Assembly: GCA_900757705.1 (NCBI GenBank)
Contig: CAAEOW010000144.1
Location: forward strand, 1 to 56,935
Origin: an uncultured Collinsella sp.
GTDB taxonomy: Bacteria > Actinomycetota > Coriobacteriia > Coriobacteriales > Coriobacteriaceae
Reading direction: 5' to 3'
DNA: 56,935 bases
A model generated the notes under the pieces. The model was not told the DNA's origin. It searched no databases and saw only the letters and a list, made by a program, of their open reading frames with translations. Positions 42,956 through 52,400 of this stretch are shown here, one piece after another. Numbering within the stretch: the first letter of the stretch is position 1; every line of letters starts with the position of its first letter. Made by a program: the position numbers and the translations under genes.

Positions 42956-43621
42956 TCAGATCTTATATTTGGTGCGAATGTAGCCGACGTATTCTTTGAC
43001 GAGCTCGCGCTCCATGTCGTCGGCGTAGCGGAACTGCAGGCCGCAGACGTTGCGGTACAGGCTGCCCTTGGGCGCGCGGCGCACCCAGCACACGATGCCC
43101 AGCTGCTCGGGCAGCTCGTGACGCTCGCCCTGCAGGCGGATCGTGGGCATTTGCACGGACAGGGCCTCGCCCACGTCGGGATAATCGTTGAGGTAGACGG
43201 CCAGGCCGCCGGCCGAGACGTCGATGGTCATGGCGTCCTCGGGCTCGGGGGTCGGCTCGTTGTCGCGCTGGTAGGTCAGGCGCATGGCGACTTTAAAACG
43301 CTCGTCGCGGCGCTTGACGAAGGTGCGCTGCTCGGCGACTTTGCGCATTTTCCAGTAGGTGCGGATGCCCTTTTTCTCGACCGACTCGGGGTAGCCGGCG
43401 AGCACGAACGTCTCCTCGCCCACTTTGTATTGCAGCAGCAGCTTTTGGTTTTCGTCCATGATGAGCGGCTTGCCGGCGAGCATGGGCGCGCTCATAAGAA
43501 AGTACGCGTCGTCCAGGTTCTCTTTGTACGTGGCGAGCATGTTGAAGTCGGTTTTTTGGCCCATGGGCACGTCGAATGCCACCTGAAGCTTAGTCCCCGG
43601 CGTTATCTGTTGCTCTGCCAT
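42956..43621 (-). CDS. PilZ domain protein (c-di-GMP receptor), YcgR-like
   Basis: A 221-aa cytosolic protein. Residues 1-95 resemble the YcgR/PilZN N-terminal domain. The PilZ domain (about 100-215) has both c-di-GMP-binding motifs: R-R-D-E-R (104-108) and D-V-S-A-G-G (134-139). It should bind cyclic di-GMP and act on a protein partner, most simply the co-transcribed membrane protein. GGGGGAGA before the ATG at 43621 sets the start. Confidence 0.88.
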   Translation of the reverse strand: MAEQQITPGTKLQVAFDVPMGQKTDFNMLATYKENLDDAYFLMSAPMLAGKPLIMDENQKLLLQYKVGEETFVLAGYPESVEKKGIRTYWKMRKVAEQRTFVKRRDERFKVAMRLTYQRDNEPTPEPEDAMTIDVSAGGLAVYLNDYPDVGEALSVQMPTIRLQGERHELPEQLGIVCWVRRAPKGSLYRNVCGLQFRYADDMERELVKEYVGYIRTKYKI

Positions 43622-43810
43622 GTTGTCTCCCCCAGTCGCGGGCGCCGATACCATCGTCGTGCGCGATGCACATTGGGCTATTGTAACTGCTTTGCCGTGG
43701 GTTTCCATATGCAGCGCGCGAAATGGTGGGATGAAGGGTGCGGGCGCCAGTGCAGCTGCTTTGCGCGCGTCATCAATCTGACAGCGATGCATGTTCCCGA
43801 CAGACCGTCT

Positions 43811-44096
43811 GTCTGTCTATCTCTCAGCTATCTCTCGTAATTATCTCTCGTCTCTCATTTATCTCTCAGCTTAGAGATGAGTGAGAGATGAGAGACAAAA
43901 TTACCGTTATCGGTTCAAGCAAATCACGTTCGCGCAGGTAAACTCATGTATACGGGAACTTTGACTCGATCCCCTAGCCACCTTGCAGCATTGTTATCTC
44001 TCATATTTATCTCTCGTCTTTCTGTTATCTCTCGTATTAGTGACGAATGAGAGATGAGAGATGCGTGAGTGATGGACGAGTGTGATTTTTTGGACG
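43811..44096. repeat. ATCTCTC hairpin clusters plus one 20-bp repeat copy
   Basis: This gene-free region (43622-44112) contains at least nine copies of (T)ATCTCTC and its complement. They form hairpins at 43850-43896 and 44027-44055, with a spacer of unique sequence between. A copy of CGAGTGTGATTTTTTGGACG (44077-44096) follows, as in the second cluster at 49149-49228. Confidence 0.6.
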
Positions 44097-44112
44097 GTCG
44101 GAAAATCCCTCA

Positions 44113-44151
44113 AATAAAAAACGGGGCCGGCCTTACGCCGAGCCCCGTTTT
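44113..44151 (-). terminator. terminator of the PTS operon
   Basis: Arms AAAACGGGGC and GCCCCGTTTT around a GC-rich loop, followed on the minus strand by TTTTTATTTG, 46 nt after the IID stop. Confidence 0.88.
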
Positions 44152-44196
44152 CAAACGGTCAGTTAGTTATCCAACGCGCGAGCATAGCAGTCAACA

Positions 44197-45045
44197 TTAC
44201 GCCGCCGCGAACACTCCCAAGCCCGTTCCGATGATGCAGATTGCGAAGATGCCCAAGATGATCCAAATGGTCTTGACGCCCTTTTTATAGAGGGCAACGC
44301 AAGCGAACGTTGCCAGCAAGGGCAGCAGACCGGGGAAGATCGAATCGAACAGATCCTGCAGGACAATCTCCGAACCACCCACGTCAAAGGTCAAAGCCGT
44401 GGACAGCGAGACCTGTGCCGCAATCATGGCGCCGATAACGGTCATTCCGAGAACACCGGCAGCATGCGTCATGCGAGACATAAGGTTGCTCTCTTCGGAC
44501 TGCTGCAAAAACTTGGTTCCCAAGTCGTAACCCAGATGGGCGGCGACGATACGCGTTGCAAAGTTAATCACGGAGTAGATGAGCGCGTACACGATGGGGC
44601 CGAGCGGGTTGCCCGTCGAAGCGATGCCAATACCAATGCCGGCGGCAACCACGCGGAACGTACCCCAGTAGAACGAATCACCGATGCCGGAAAGCGGTCC
44701 CATAAGGCCGACCTTCATGGCGTTAATCGAGGACGTGTCGAAGTTCTTATCGGCAGCCGCCTGCTCTTCCATCGAAACCGTTAGGCCGGCTACAAACGGA
44801 AGCACATGAGGCGTGATGTTAAAGAACTCGGTATGGCGATCGAGCGCCGCATAGTAATCGTCGTCGTTGGGATAGATCTTTCGCAGGGGCTTCTGAATGG
44901 TGTACATGAAGCCCATTGCCATCATCTTGTCGTACGACTGCGAGCACTGGCTCGTAAACTGGCGAAGGAACATGCTCCGATACATATCGGGAGTCATAAT
45001 CGCGTCCTTCTTGGCCTCTTTGAGGTCGGTGTTCTGGATAGCCAT
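44197..45045 (-). CDS. PTS mannose/fructose/sorbose-family transporter, IID component
   Basis: The 282-aa IID membrane subunit of a mannose-family phosphotransferase transporter. The conserved G-x-x-Y-x-x-Q-K-P-L, G-P-L-S-G-I-G-D-S-x-x-W and C-terminal helices match the family. With IIC it forms the channel. The start codon overlaps the IIC stop by 1 nt (TAATG). Last gene of the operon before the terminator. Confidence 0.93.
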   Translation of the reverse strand: MAIQNTDLKEAKKDAIMTPDMYRSMFLRQFTSQCSQSYDKMMAMGFMYTIQKPLRKIYPNDDDYYAALDRHTEFFNITPHVLPFVAGLTVSMEEQAAADKNFDTSSINAMKVGLMGPLSGIGDSFYWGTFRVVAAGIGIGIASTGNPLGPIVYALIYSVINFATRIVAAHLGYDLGTKFLQQSEESNLMSRMTHAAGVLGMTVIGAMIAAQVSLSTALTFDVGGSEIVLQDLFDSIFPGLLPLLATFACVALYKKGVKTIWIILGIFAICIIGTGLGVFAAA

Positions 45046-45818
45046 TAGAAGTCCTCCTCTTCATCTGCAGCAACCGTCTGCGGACCGGACGAGCCCTCGC
45101 GGAAGGCCAGGAGCAGCGCGACGCAAATGGCAGCTGCGGCGACGCCGACCACGTCCATCTTGAGGTAGATGACCATAATGAAGCCCAGGAACAGCCAGGG
45201 AAGGAGCTTGTTATCGCCCATGGTCCTGATAAGAAGAGCGAAGCCGATGCAGACCATGACGCCGGACGCAACGTTGAGGCCGTCCATCACAAACTGCGGA
45301 ATCGCGCTGAGCGCATTGTTGATAAGGTCGGCACCAAAGAACAGCGAGCCAAACACCAGCAGTGCAGACGGAATGCCAATCGACAGCGGCACGATGGTCA
45401 GATGGTACAGATTCGCCTTGGCAAGATCGCGATTTGCCAGAGCGGTCTCAATCTTCTTGCAGGCAAAGGCACCCGGAACGGCGTAGCAGAAGTTGCGCCA
45501 CACCTGAAGGAAGACGGAGACGGGAAGGGCGAGCGCGACGGCAGTTGCCGTGCCCGTACCCGTAATGACGGCAAACGCGCAGCCAAGCACGCCGGAGGCA
45601 TAGACCTCGGGAGGAACCGCCGCGCCGACCATGATGGCGCCCATGAACATGGACTCCAGAGCAGCGCCGACGATAACGCCCTGCTGGACATCGCCAAGGA
45701 TCAAGCCGACAAACAGGCTCGTAAACAGCGGACGACCAAGCATCGTAATGCCAAATAATTGCTCGTCCATGGACGCAATAAATGCGACCAGTGCAACTAG
45801 AAGATACTGGACAACCAT
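45045..45818 (-). CDS. PTS mannose/fructose/sorbose-family transporter, IIC component
   Basis: A 257-aa polytopic IIC subunit with typical G-D-V-Q-Q-G-V-I-V-G-A-A-L-E and M-G-A-x-x-V-G-A-A-x-P-P-(E) segments. The ATG at 45818 is preferred over an upstream TTG because GGGG lies 9 nt before it. It follows the deglycase gene and precedes IID, so transport and catabolism are co-expressed. Confidence 0.92.
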   Translation of the reverse strand: MVVQYLLVALVAFIASMDEQLFGITMLGRPLFTSLFVGLILGDVQQGVIVGAALESMFMGAIMVGAAVPPEVYASGVLGCAFAVITGTGTATAVALALPVSVFLQVWRNFCYAVPGAFACKKIETALANRDLAKANLYHLTIVPLSIGIPSALLVFGSLFFGADLINNALSAIPQFVMDGLNVASGVMVCIGFALLIRTMGDNKLLPWLFLGFIMVIYLKMDVVGVAAAAICVALLLAFREGSSGPQTVAADEEEDF

Positions 45819-45899
45819 TTCGATCAACCCCAGAAACAGGTCTGCAGGCGAGGCATTCTGCGCAGCTCGCCTGCAGACAACCGCAGCAATTTGAGAGGA

Positions 45900-46934
45900 T
45901 TAGTAGTTCATCTGGTGATAGTAACGACGCGTGGTGAGCGGGTGGTTACGGACGTGCTCGAGATGGCAGCTCAGACGCTCGGTGATGGTGTAGGTGACCA
46001 TCGGGGAGACGATCTTGCGGAACTCGGGGTCGCTGAACGGCAGCTCGACCTCGGCGGTGTCAAACTTGTTCACGCGGACGTTGACGCCCTTCTCGTCGGC
46101 GAGCATGTGAGTGAAGTTGTCCACGCGGTCCATGAGCTTACGGGTGTCGTCCTCGCCGTAGAGCATGATGAGGCTCGTGCCTTCCTCGCACAGCTCGATG
46201 GTGCCGTGGAAGAACTCGGCGGCGTGGATGGACTTGGTCTTGATCCACTGCATCTCCTCGAGGATGCACATGGCGTAGTCGTAGGCCTCACCCCAGAGCA
46301 TGCCGGAGCCAATCACCATGTGGTAATCGGTGTCCTTGAAGTCCTCGGCCATGGCGGCGCAGCGCTCGTCCTGAGCGTCCTTGGCCTTGATGAGGTACGG
46401 AGCGATGTTGCCGAACTCTTCCATGAAGGTGTCGTACTTGGGGAAGGCGCCGGCGTTCTTGAGGAAGCGGGCGACCAGCGTGATCTGGTAGGTGTAGATG
46501 GCCTCGCACAGAACGTCGTCCTCGGCGAAGCTGAAGAACTTGTAATCGGCGTACTCGGTGGCCGGGGTGTTGTCGTTGGAGACATACATCAGCGTGCGGG
46601 CGCCCTGCTCCTGGCAGAACTTGGCAGCCTCAATGATCTCGGGGGTGGTGCCGGTACGGGTGGAGAAGACGCAGACAGAATCCTTGTTGAAGGTCTTGGG
46701 CGGGCAGGCGAGGAACTCTGCGGCGATCTCGCAGTGGACATCGACGTCGGCCGTGGTGGTCTCGACCCAATACTTCATCGGGAGCGTGTGGGCCCAGGTG
46801 CCGCCGCAGCCGATGAAGAAGATGTTGGAATAACCCTGCTCGCAGACCTCGTCCACGGCAGCCTCAATCTGAGGACGGAGAGCGAGGGCATCGCTCACAA
46901 CCTTCTCGTAACGAGGCTCATCGAAATTGAACAT
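45900..46934 (-). CDS. SIS-domain deglycase, FrlB/GfrF-like
   Basis: A 344-aa protein with two SIS (sugar isomerase) domains. Visible are F-I-G-C-G-G-T-W (phosphosugar loop 1), S-T-R-T-G-T-T-P-E (loop 2), a second-domain active-site region A-A-E-F-F-H-G-T-I-E, and the family C terminus R-R-Y-Y-x-x-x-x-Y. FrlB and GfrF cleave 6-phosphorylated fructoselysine or glucoselysine to glucose-6-phosphate and lysine. Its place inside a mannose-family PTS operon resembles the Salmonella gfr locus. The exact Amadori substrate is inferred. AGGAG precedes the ATG. It appears to have its own promoter, since a terminator lies upstream. Confidence 0.82.
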   Translation of the reverse strand: MFNFDEPRYEKVVSDALALRPQIEAAVDEVCEQGYSNIFFIGCGGTWAHTLPMKYWVETTTADVDVHCEIAAEFLACPPKTFNKDSVCVFSTRTGTTPEIIEAAKFCQEQGARTLMYVSNDNTPATEYADYKFFSFAEDDVLCEAIYTYQITLVARFLKNAGAFPKYDTFMEEFGNIAPYLIKAKDAQDERCAAMAEDFKDTDYHMVIGSGMLWGEAYDYAMCILEEMQWIKTKSIHAAEFFHGTIELCEEGTSLIMLYGEDDTRKLMDRVDNFTHMLADEKGVNVRVNKFDTAEVELPFSDPEFRKIVSPMVTYTITERLSCHLEHVRNHPLTTRRYYHQMNY

Positions 46935-47040
46935 CCCTTACTCCTAACTCACTTGGATGAACCCTTCATTCATCCCATGACGTTATAATACTTTATATAA
47001 CTAACTATGCAAGAACTATTTCAGACTTTTTTGATTTTTC

Positions 47041-47078
47041 TTTAATAAAAAGCCCGCCGATCAAATAATCGACGGGCA
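47041..47078 (-). terminator. terminator after IIB, inside the operon
   Basis: Arms GCCCGCCGAT and ATCGACGGGC (one mismatch) with a T-run on the minus strand, 50 nt after the IIB stop. It probably makes IIA-IIB a separate unit from the downstream deglycase-IIC-IID set. Confidence 0.72.
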
Positions 47079-47128
47079 TAGGCATAGAGCATTGGTTCAA
47101 TAAATGCCGAGCATCAACGTGTTTCCGG

Positions 47129-47602
47129 CTAGAAAACGTCCTTGGCAAACACCTTAGCGTCATTGGGAACCTGACGGATTTCGATGGCCACGCCATCGCC
47201 CAGGAGCTCTTGGATATGCTCGGCATCTTTCTCGGTCGCAAAGATCGCAGGGGTCGGATGAAGCGTGGTCTCAGGGGTCTTTCGGGTTCCGCCCAGATTG
47301 ATCTCTTTGATGTCTTTGCAACCCTTAGCGAGACGATAGACATCTTCAATCGTCTCAGTGATGATAAACAGCGAATACTTGTCGGTAACGCCGCTGTTGA
47401 GCGCCTCGATAGCAGCGTCAACATCCTTGATGACGAGTTTAACGCCGTTGGGGCGGGCGAGCCTCAAGGCCGCCTTCCTCATGTCGTCTTTTGCCAAAGC
47501 ATCGCTGGCAAGCAAGATGCAATCTACATCCAAAGCGTGAGTCCAGGACATGGCAACTTGGCCGTGAATCAGTCGGTAATCAACTCTCGTAAGCTTAATC
47601 AT
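47129..47602 (-). CDS. PTS mannose/fructose/sorbose-family transporter, IIB component
   Basis: A 157-aa cytosolic IIB. The phosphorylated His is His13 in R-L-I-H-G-Q-V. Length is normal for a stand-alone IIB. The second in-frame ATG (47602) is taken as start since GGAG lies 9 nt upstream, whereas it abuts the first ATG. Confidence 0.93.
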   Translation of the reverse strand: MIKLTRVDYRLIHGQVAMSWTHALDVDCILLASDALAKDDMRKAALRLARPNGVKLVIKDVDAAIEALNSGVTDKYSLFIITETIEDVYRLAKGCKDIKEINLGGTRKTPETTLHPTPAIFATEKDAEHIQELLGDGVAIEIRQVPNDAKVFAKDVF

Positions 47603-47673
47603 CGTTATCATCTCCGCACGTGATAAAGGGAATGACAGGTGTGGCCCCTAGCTAGGGCTCGAACCAGAACTAA

Positions 47674-48093
47674 CTAGAACTCTTCTTCCTCGGCGCCGGC
47701 AAGCATGTCCGCCGCCTCGCAAAGCTGAATAAACGAACGCGATCCCTCGACCGCGGCTTTGGCCTTGTCCGCATCCAGGGAGTCCAGCTGTGTAACCATT
47801 TCCACCAGCAGCGGCAAGTTCATTCCAGCGATTAACGTAAACGATCCGTCGGTCTGCCTCTGAATGAATTCGTTGTTTACAGAGCCGCCAAAGATGTCAG
47901 TCACGACAAACCAAGAGTCGGCAGGGTCCCTCGTCTCCATCCATGCATCAATCAACGCCGCGACGTCCCTTGAATCGTCATCGACATAGGCGCACAGGCA
48001 CTCGATTCGGTCGTTGGTGCCCATCAGAATCTCCAGAGAGCTTTTCATGCCTTGGGCGAGATAACCATGACTCGCTAGCAATATCTTATTCAT
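47674..48093 (-). CDS. PTS mannose/fructose/sorbose-family transporter, IIA component
   Basis: A 139-aa IIA domain. The active His9 is in L-A-S-H-G-Y-L-A, and D-I-F-G-G-S follows, as in the ManX N-terminal domain. It relays phosphate from HPr to IIB. GGAG lies 4 nt before the ATG. First structural gene after the promoter at 48120-48148. Confidence 0.93.
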   Translation of the reverse strand: MNKILLASHGYLAQGMKSSLEILMGTNDRIECLCAYVDDDSRDVAALIDAWMETRDPADSWFVVTDIFGGSVNNEFIQRQTDGSFTLIAGMNLPLLVEMVTQLDSLDADKAKAAVEGSRSFIQLCEAADMLAGAEEEEF

Positions 48094-48119
48094 AGTTCTC
48101 CAATACCAATAGGACGTAC

Positions 48120-48148
48120 TATATTGTCATAACAAAGTATATTAGCAA
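48120..48148 (-). promoter_or_regulatory. promoter of the PTS IIA-IIB unit
   Basis: On the minus strand TTGCTA (48148-48143) and AATATA (48125-48120) are spaced 17 nt apart. AAAGTAT inside the spacer recurs before the deglycase gene near 46990 and may be part of the operator for the GntR regulator. Confidence 0.55.
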
Positions 48149-48228
48149 TCTACCCTACGTGGTGTGTCTATTTTCCAAATCCGCGAACGGTAACAATTGG
48201 TCGGTAAATCGACCAATCTATCGCTAAT

Positions 48229-48933
48229 TTACAAATAGAACTTCAGTCGCTCGGTGCAGTACACCTGACGGGAGATGAAAAGCGGCTCGCCACTTGGGGC
48301 ATAACGTCTATCGACAAACAGAAGCAGCGAAGAGTCCAGCTCCACGTTAAGGTATGCCGCCTCGAGCTCGCTCGCATAGCAGACTTCGAGCGTACGCGTG
48401 TTGGGACCCATCTTGATCCCCTGGCGATCGAGTACCGCCATCAGCGAATCATCGAGGGACTCATGCTCCAAAAAAGAAAGCGCAGCGGAATAGCTATTGG
48501 TTTCCAGCATCGTGGGCTTGCCATCCACAAGGCGCAGACGACGGCTACGCAATACCTTTTGGGTATCGTCTACGCCCAGGAACTTCGCGTCTCGCAGACT
48601 TGGGAAGTCCCAGCCCATTTCGAGAACCCTGGTAGACGCCTGTTTGCCCGCAAGCTGGCACGAATGGGTAAAGCTCTCACGGTCGTCCGCGGCATACATC
48701 TGCGTGTCCGACGAAACGAACGTGCCCTTGCCGCGGGCCCTCTCAACAAGCCCAGCATCTTCCATTTCTTTAATTGCGGAGCGAACCGTTATTCGGCTCA
48801 CGCCAAATTGCTCGATAAGCTCCGCCTCGGTCGGAAGCTTATCTCCCGGGCGGTACGTGCCGTTGGCGATTAAATCAGAAAGCGCACGAACAATCTGTTT
48901 GTACAGGGGGATAACGCTATTTGCCTCAACCAT
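48229..48933 (-). CDS. GntR family regulator with UTRA domain
   Basis: A 234-aa HutC/FrlR-type regulator. The N-terminal winged helix (about 1-70: P-L-Y-K-Q-I, then G-D-K-L-P-T-E-A-E-L, F-G-V-S-R-I-T-V-R) is followed by a UTRA ligand-binding domain. It very probably controls the downstream PTS-deglycase genes in response to a phosphorylated sugar-amine. The ATG at 48933 has AAAGG about 10 nt upstream; the ATG at 48942 is too close to it. Confidence 0.88.
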   Translation of the reverse strand: MVEANSVIPLYKQIVRALSDLIANGTYRPGDKLPTEAELIEQFGVSRITVRSAIKEMEDAGLVERARGKGTFVSSDTQMYAADDRESFTHSCQLAGKQASTRVLEMGWDFPSLRDAKFLGVDDTQKVLRSRRLRLVDGKPTMLETNSYSAALSFLEHESLDDSLMAVLDRQGIKMGPNTRTLEVCYASELEAAYLNVELDSSLLLFVDRRYAPSGEPLFISRQVYCTERLKFYL

Positions 48934-49148
48934 ATCAACCATACCTTTACAAGGAATCAGCAGCCTATAGATAAATGACTTATATTGTATTAGAACTTTT
49001 TAGCATTCCACGCCATTTCCTATAATGTTTTAGCAAACGAGGGGTTATTTTGCGTAAGCGGTGTAGAGTCCATCCATTTCCGCATACAGCTTCAATCTGA
49101 TGGCGGTATATGCATCCGATAAGCCGATTGATTTTTATCTTCTACCTG

Positions 49149-49190
49149 TCTCACATTCATCCCTCATCGTAGAGATGAATGTGAGGTGAG
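49149..49190. repeat. hairpin related to the ATCTCTC clusters
   Basis: TCACATTCATC (49151-49161) pairs with GATGAATGTGA (49174-49184), followed by GGTGAGAGAT. The order hairpin, short spacer, GAGCGTGGA repeat is the same as at 44027-44096. The gene-free gap 48934-49414 otherwise holds the GntR promoter area and the next repeat cluster. Confidence 0.5.
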
Positions 49191-49208
49191 AGATACGTAC
49201 TTGACGCG

Positions 49209-49325
49209 CGAGCGTGGATATTTGGACGGTTTTTGGGCTTTTGGCGGCCGATCTCGTCCGAAAATCCACGCTCATGCGGCAGACGTCCGAATTTCCACGC
49301 TCGTGTGCCAGATAATCCACGCTCA
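49209..49325. repeat. cluster of 20-bp repeats CGTCCGAxAATCCACGCTCA
   Basis: One inverted copy (49209-49228) and direct copies at 49255-49274, 49284-49303 and, partial, 49311-49325, with a 22-29-bp period. The inverted copy can pair with the first direct copy. It lies just upstream of the M16C promoter. Confidence 0.65.
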
Positions 49326-49334
49326 TCCGGCAGA

Positions 49335-49362
49335 TTGGTCGAAGGCCCCATATGGGTATACT
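49335..49362 (+). promoter_or_regulatory. promoter of the M16C peptidase gene
   Basis: TTGGTC (49335-49340), 16-nt spacer, TATACT (49357-49362), 52 nt before the start codon. Confidence 0.65.
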
Positions 49363-49414
49363 CTCGGGGATTCGACTCGATTCGCCCCCGTTGGGGCGCC
49401 AAAGGAGACTGCAT

Positions 49415-52400
49415 ATGCCCACTACCTCAACCGACCCGCGCGCCGCTGCCGCCGCGCTGCTGGTGCCCGGTACCACCTGCCATGGTTTTGCCGTCGAGCG
49501 CTGTGAGACCGTGCCCGAGCTCGACTCGGACGCTTACGTGCTGCGCCATACCACCTCGGGCGCTCGCCTGCTGCACCTGGCGTGCAACGACGAAAACAAG
49601 GCCTTTGCCATTGGCTTTAAGACGCCGCCGGCCGATTCCACTGGCGTGTTCCATATTCTTGAGCACTCGGTGCTGTGCGGATCGGCCAAGTTCCCCGTCA
49701 AGGAGCCGTTCGTGGACCTGATCAAGAGCTCCATGCAGACGTTCCTCAACGCCATGACCTACCCCGACAAGACTATCTACCCCGTTGCCACCACCAACGA
49801 GCAGGACCTGTACAACCTGATGGACGTGTACCTGGACGCGGTGTTCAACCCGGCCATCTATACCAAGCCCACCATTTTTGAGCAGGAGGGCTGGCACTAC
49901 GAGCTGGACCTGCCGGAGGGCGCTGGCGGCGACGGCAGCGCCGCCAGCCTGCGCGAGGGCACGCTGCGCTATAACGGTGTAGTGTTCAACGAGATGAAGG
50001 GCGCGCTGTCCGACCCCATGAGCGTGCTGGACGACGCCGTCAACGCCGCGCTCTACCCCGACACGGCCTATGCGCACGAGAGCGGCGGCGATCCGCGCGC
50101 GATTCCCGCGCTCACCTACGAGCAGTTCCTGGACACGCACGCGCGCCATTACAACCCCTCCAACTCCTACATCACGCTCTACGGCGACCTGGACGTGGAC
50201 CGCGCGCTGGCCTTTTTGGACGAGCGCTATCTGTCGCAGTCGAGCGCCGCGAGCCGCCGCATGGACGCAGCCGTCGCCGCCGGCGAGGACCCGTCTGCGC
50301 TGGCGCCCAATCCGCTGGTCGTGCAGACACCCGTGACCTGCGAGTATAAGCGCGTCGAGATGGCCACCACGCCCGAAAACGCCCTGGTGGGCCTGGGCCT
50401 TGTGCTGGGCAGCGCACTCGACCGCAAGCGCACGATCGCCGCGGACATCCTGTTCGAGGCGCTGCTGGGCTCCAACGAAGCGCCGGTTAAGAAGGCCATT
50501 CTGGCCGCCGGCCTGGGCGGCAACGTGGTGAGCTACACCGCGGCCGAAAGCCTGCAGCCCTACGAGCTCATCATGCTGCAAAACGCGCAGCCCGGCGTGG
50601 CGCGCGAGCTGCGCCGCGTGTTCCAGGACGCCTGCCGCGACCTGTGCGAGCACGGCGTTCCGCGCGAGCGCCTGGAGGCCATCATCAGCAGCAACGAATA
50701 CGACCTGCGCCAGCGCGACTACGGTATCGCCGACGGCGTGGCCATTGCGTGCGACGCGCTGAGCACCTGGCTCTACGATGACGACGCCGCGACGCTGGCG
50801 CTCAAGTATGGCCCGGTGTACGAGGAGCTGCGCGGCGAGCTGGAAGGCAGCTACTTTGAGGACCTTCTGCGCGAGCTCGTGCTGGAGAACGACCACATGG
50901 CGCTGGTCGAGCTGGTTCCGGTGGACGCCGCTGAGGGTTCGGAGGGCGCCGAAGCTGCCGAGCTGGCAGCCAAGCGCGGCGCCATGACCGATGCCGAGCT
51001 GGCCGACGTGGTCGAGCGCACGGCTGCGCTGCGTGCCGCGCAGGAGGCCGAGGACACGCCCGAGGACAAGGCCACGCTGCCGCGCCTGCGCGTGTCCGAC
51101 ATTGGCGAGGCGCGCCCCGAGCCGCCGCTGGTCGTAGACACGACCGCGCCCATCCCCTGCCTGCGCCACGGCATCCCCACCAACCGCCTGGCCTACGCCA
51201 TGCAGTATTTCGACCTGAGCTGCGTTGCGTTTGAGGACCTGCCCTATGTGACGCTGCTCTGCCGCCTGCTCAAACAGCTGCCCACGAGCGAGCACTCGGC
51301 CGAGGAACTCGACAATCTGCTCGCCGGCAAGCTGGGCTTTTTGAGCTTTACGACCGAGGTCATGACGCAGCCCGACGTGGACGGCGTGCGCCCCTACCTG
51401 CTGGTGAGCGCCGGCGCCCTGTCCGAAAAGATCGACGCGCTGGCGAGCCTGCCGCGCGAGGTGTGGTCGAGCACGCTGTTGCTCGATGCTGACGCCGACC
51501 GCGTGCGCGACGTGCTCACGCAGATTCGCATTGGGCTTGAGCAGGGCTTTATCAACAACGGACACTCGGCGGCACTCGGCCGCGCGATGAGCTACACCTC
51601 GCCTTCGGCCGTGGTGCGCGAGCAGCTTTCGGGCGTGGACTTCTACCTGTTCCTGCGCGATTTGCTCGAGCACTTTGACGAGCGCCTGGACGGCCTGCGT
51701 GCCAAGCTTGCCGAGCTGGCAGACCGCATCTTTGTGGCCGACGGCTGCATGGCGAGCTTTACCGGCAGCGATGAGGACTTTGACGCGTACTGGGATGCCG
51801 CGGGCGACCTGGGGCTTGGCGCAGGCGACGGCGCCGATGCCGGCCGCAACGCGCTCGTGGTGCCGACGCCGCGCGACCGTCACGAGGCTTTCGTCATCCC
51901 CAGCGACATTTGCTTTGCGGCAAGCGCGTGCGACCCGCGTCGCTTGGGGCTCGGCGTGACGGGCGCCTGGGCGGTTGCCGCCAACGCGCTCTCCTACGAC
52001 TACCTGTGGAACGAGATCCGTGTGAAGGGCGGCGCATACGGTTGCGGATTCCGCGCGGCTGGCGAGCGTCAAACGGCGTTCTACACCTACCGCGACCCGG
52101 CAATCGACCCCTCGATTGAGCGCGTGGAGCGCGCGGGTGCATGGCTTGGCAGCTTTGAGCCCGACGAGGCCGCCTTTGAGGGATTTATCGTGAGCTGCGT
52201 GAGCGGCATGGACGCGCCGGTGAAGCCCTACGCGCTCACCAAGCGCCGCAACACGACCTACCTGGCCGGACTCGATCCCAACGCGCGCGAAAAGCGCCGC
52301 GCCCAGATGCTCGCCGCCACGCCCGGTGAGCTGCGCTCGCTCGGCGCCGACGTGACGCGCATCGCGACCGAGTCACCGACCTGCGTCTTTGGCGGCCGCG

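Noticed and set aside
49255..49325. CRISPR-like short tandem repeats
   Set aside because: Only three copies with spacers of about 9 nt that are similar to each other, and no cas genes in the window.
49427..52072. 881-codon open frame on the minus strand
   Set aside because: Antisense to the M16C peptidase, with no ribosome site and an amino acid composition typical of a shadow frame.
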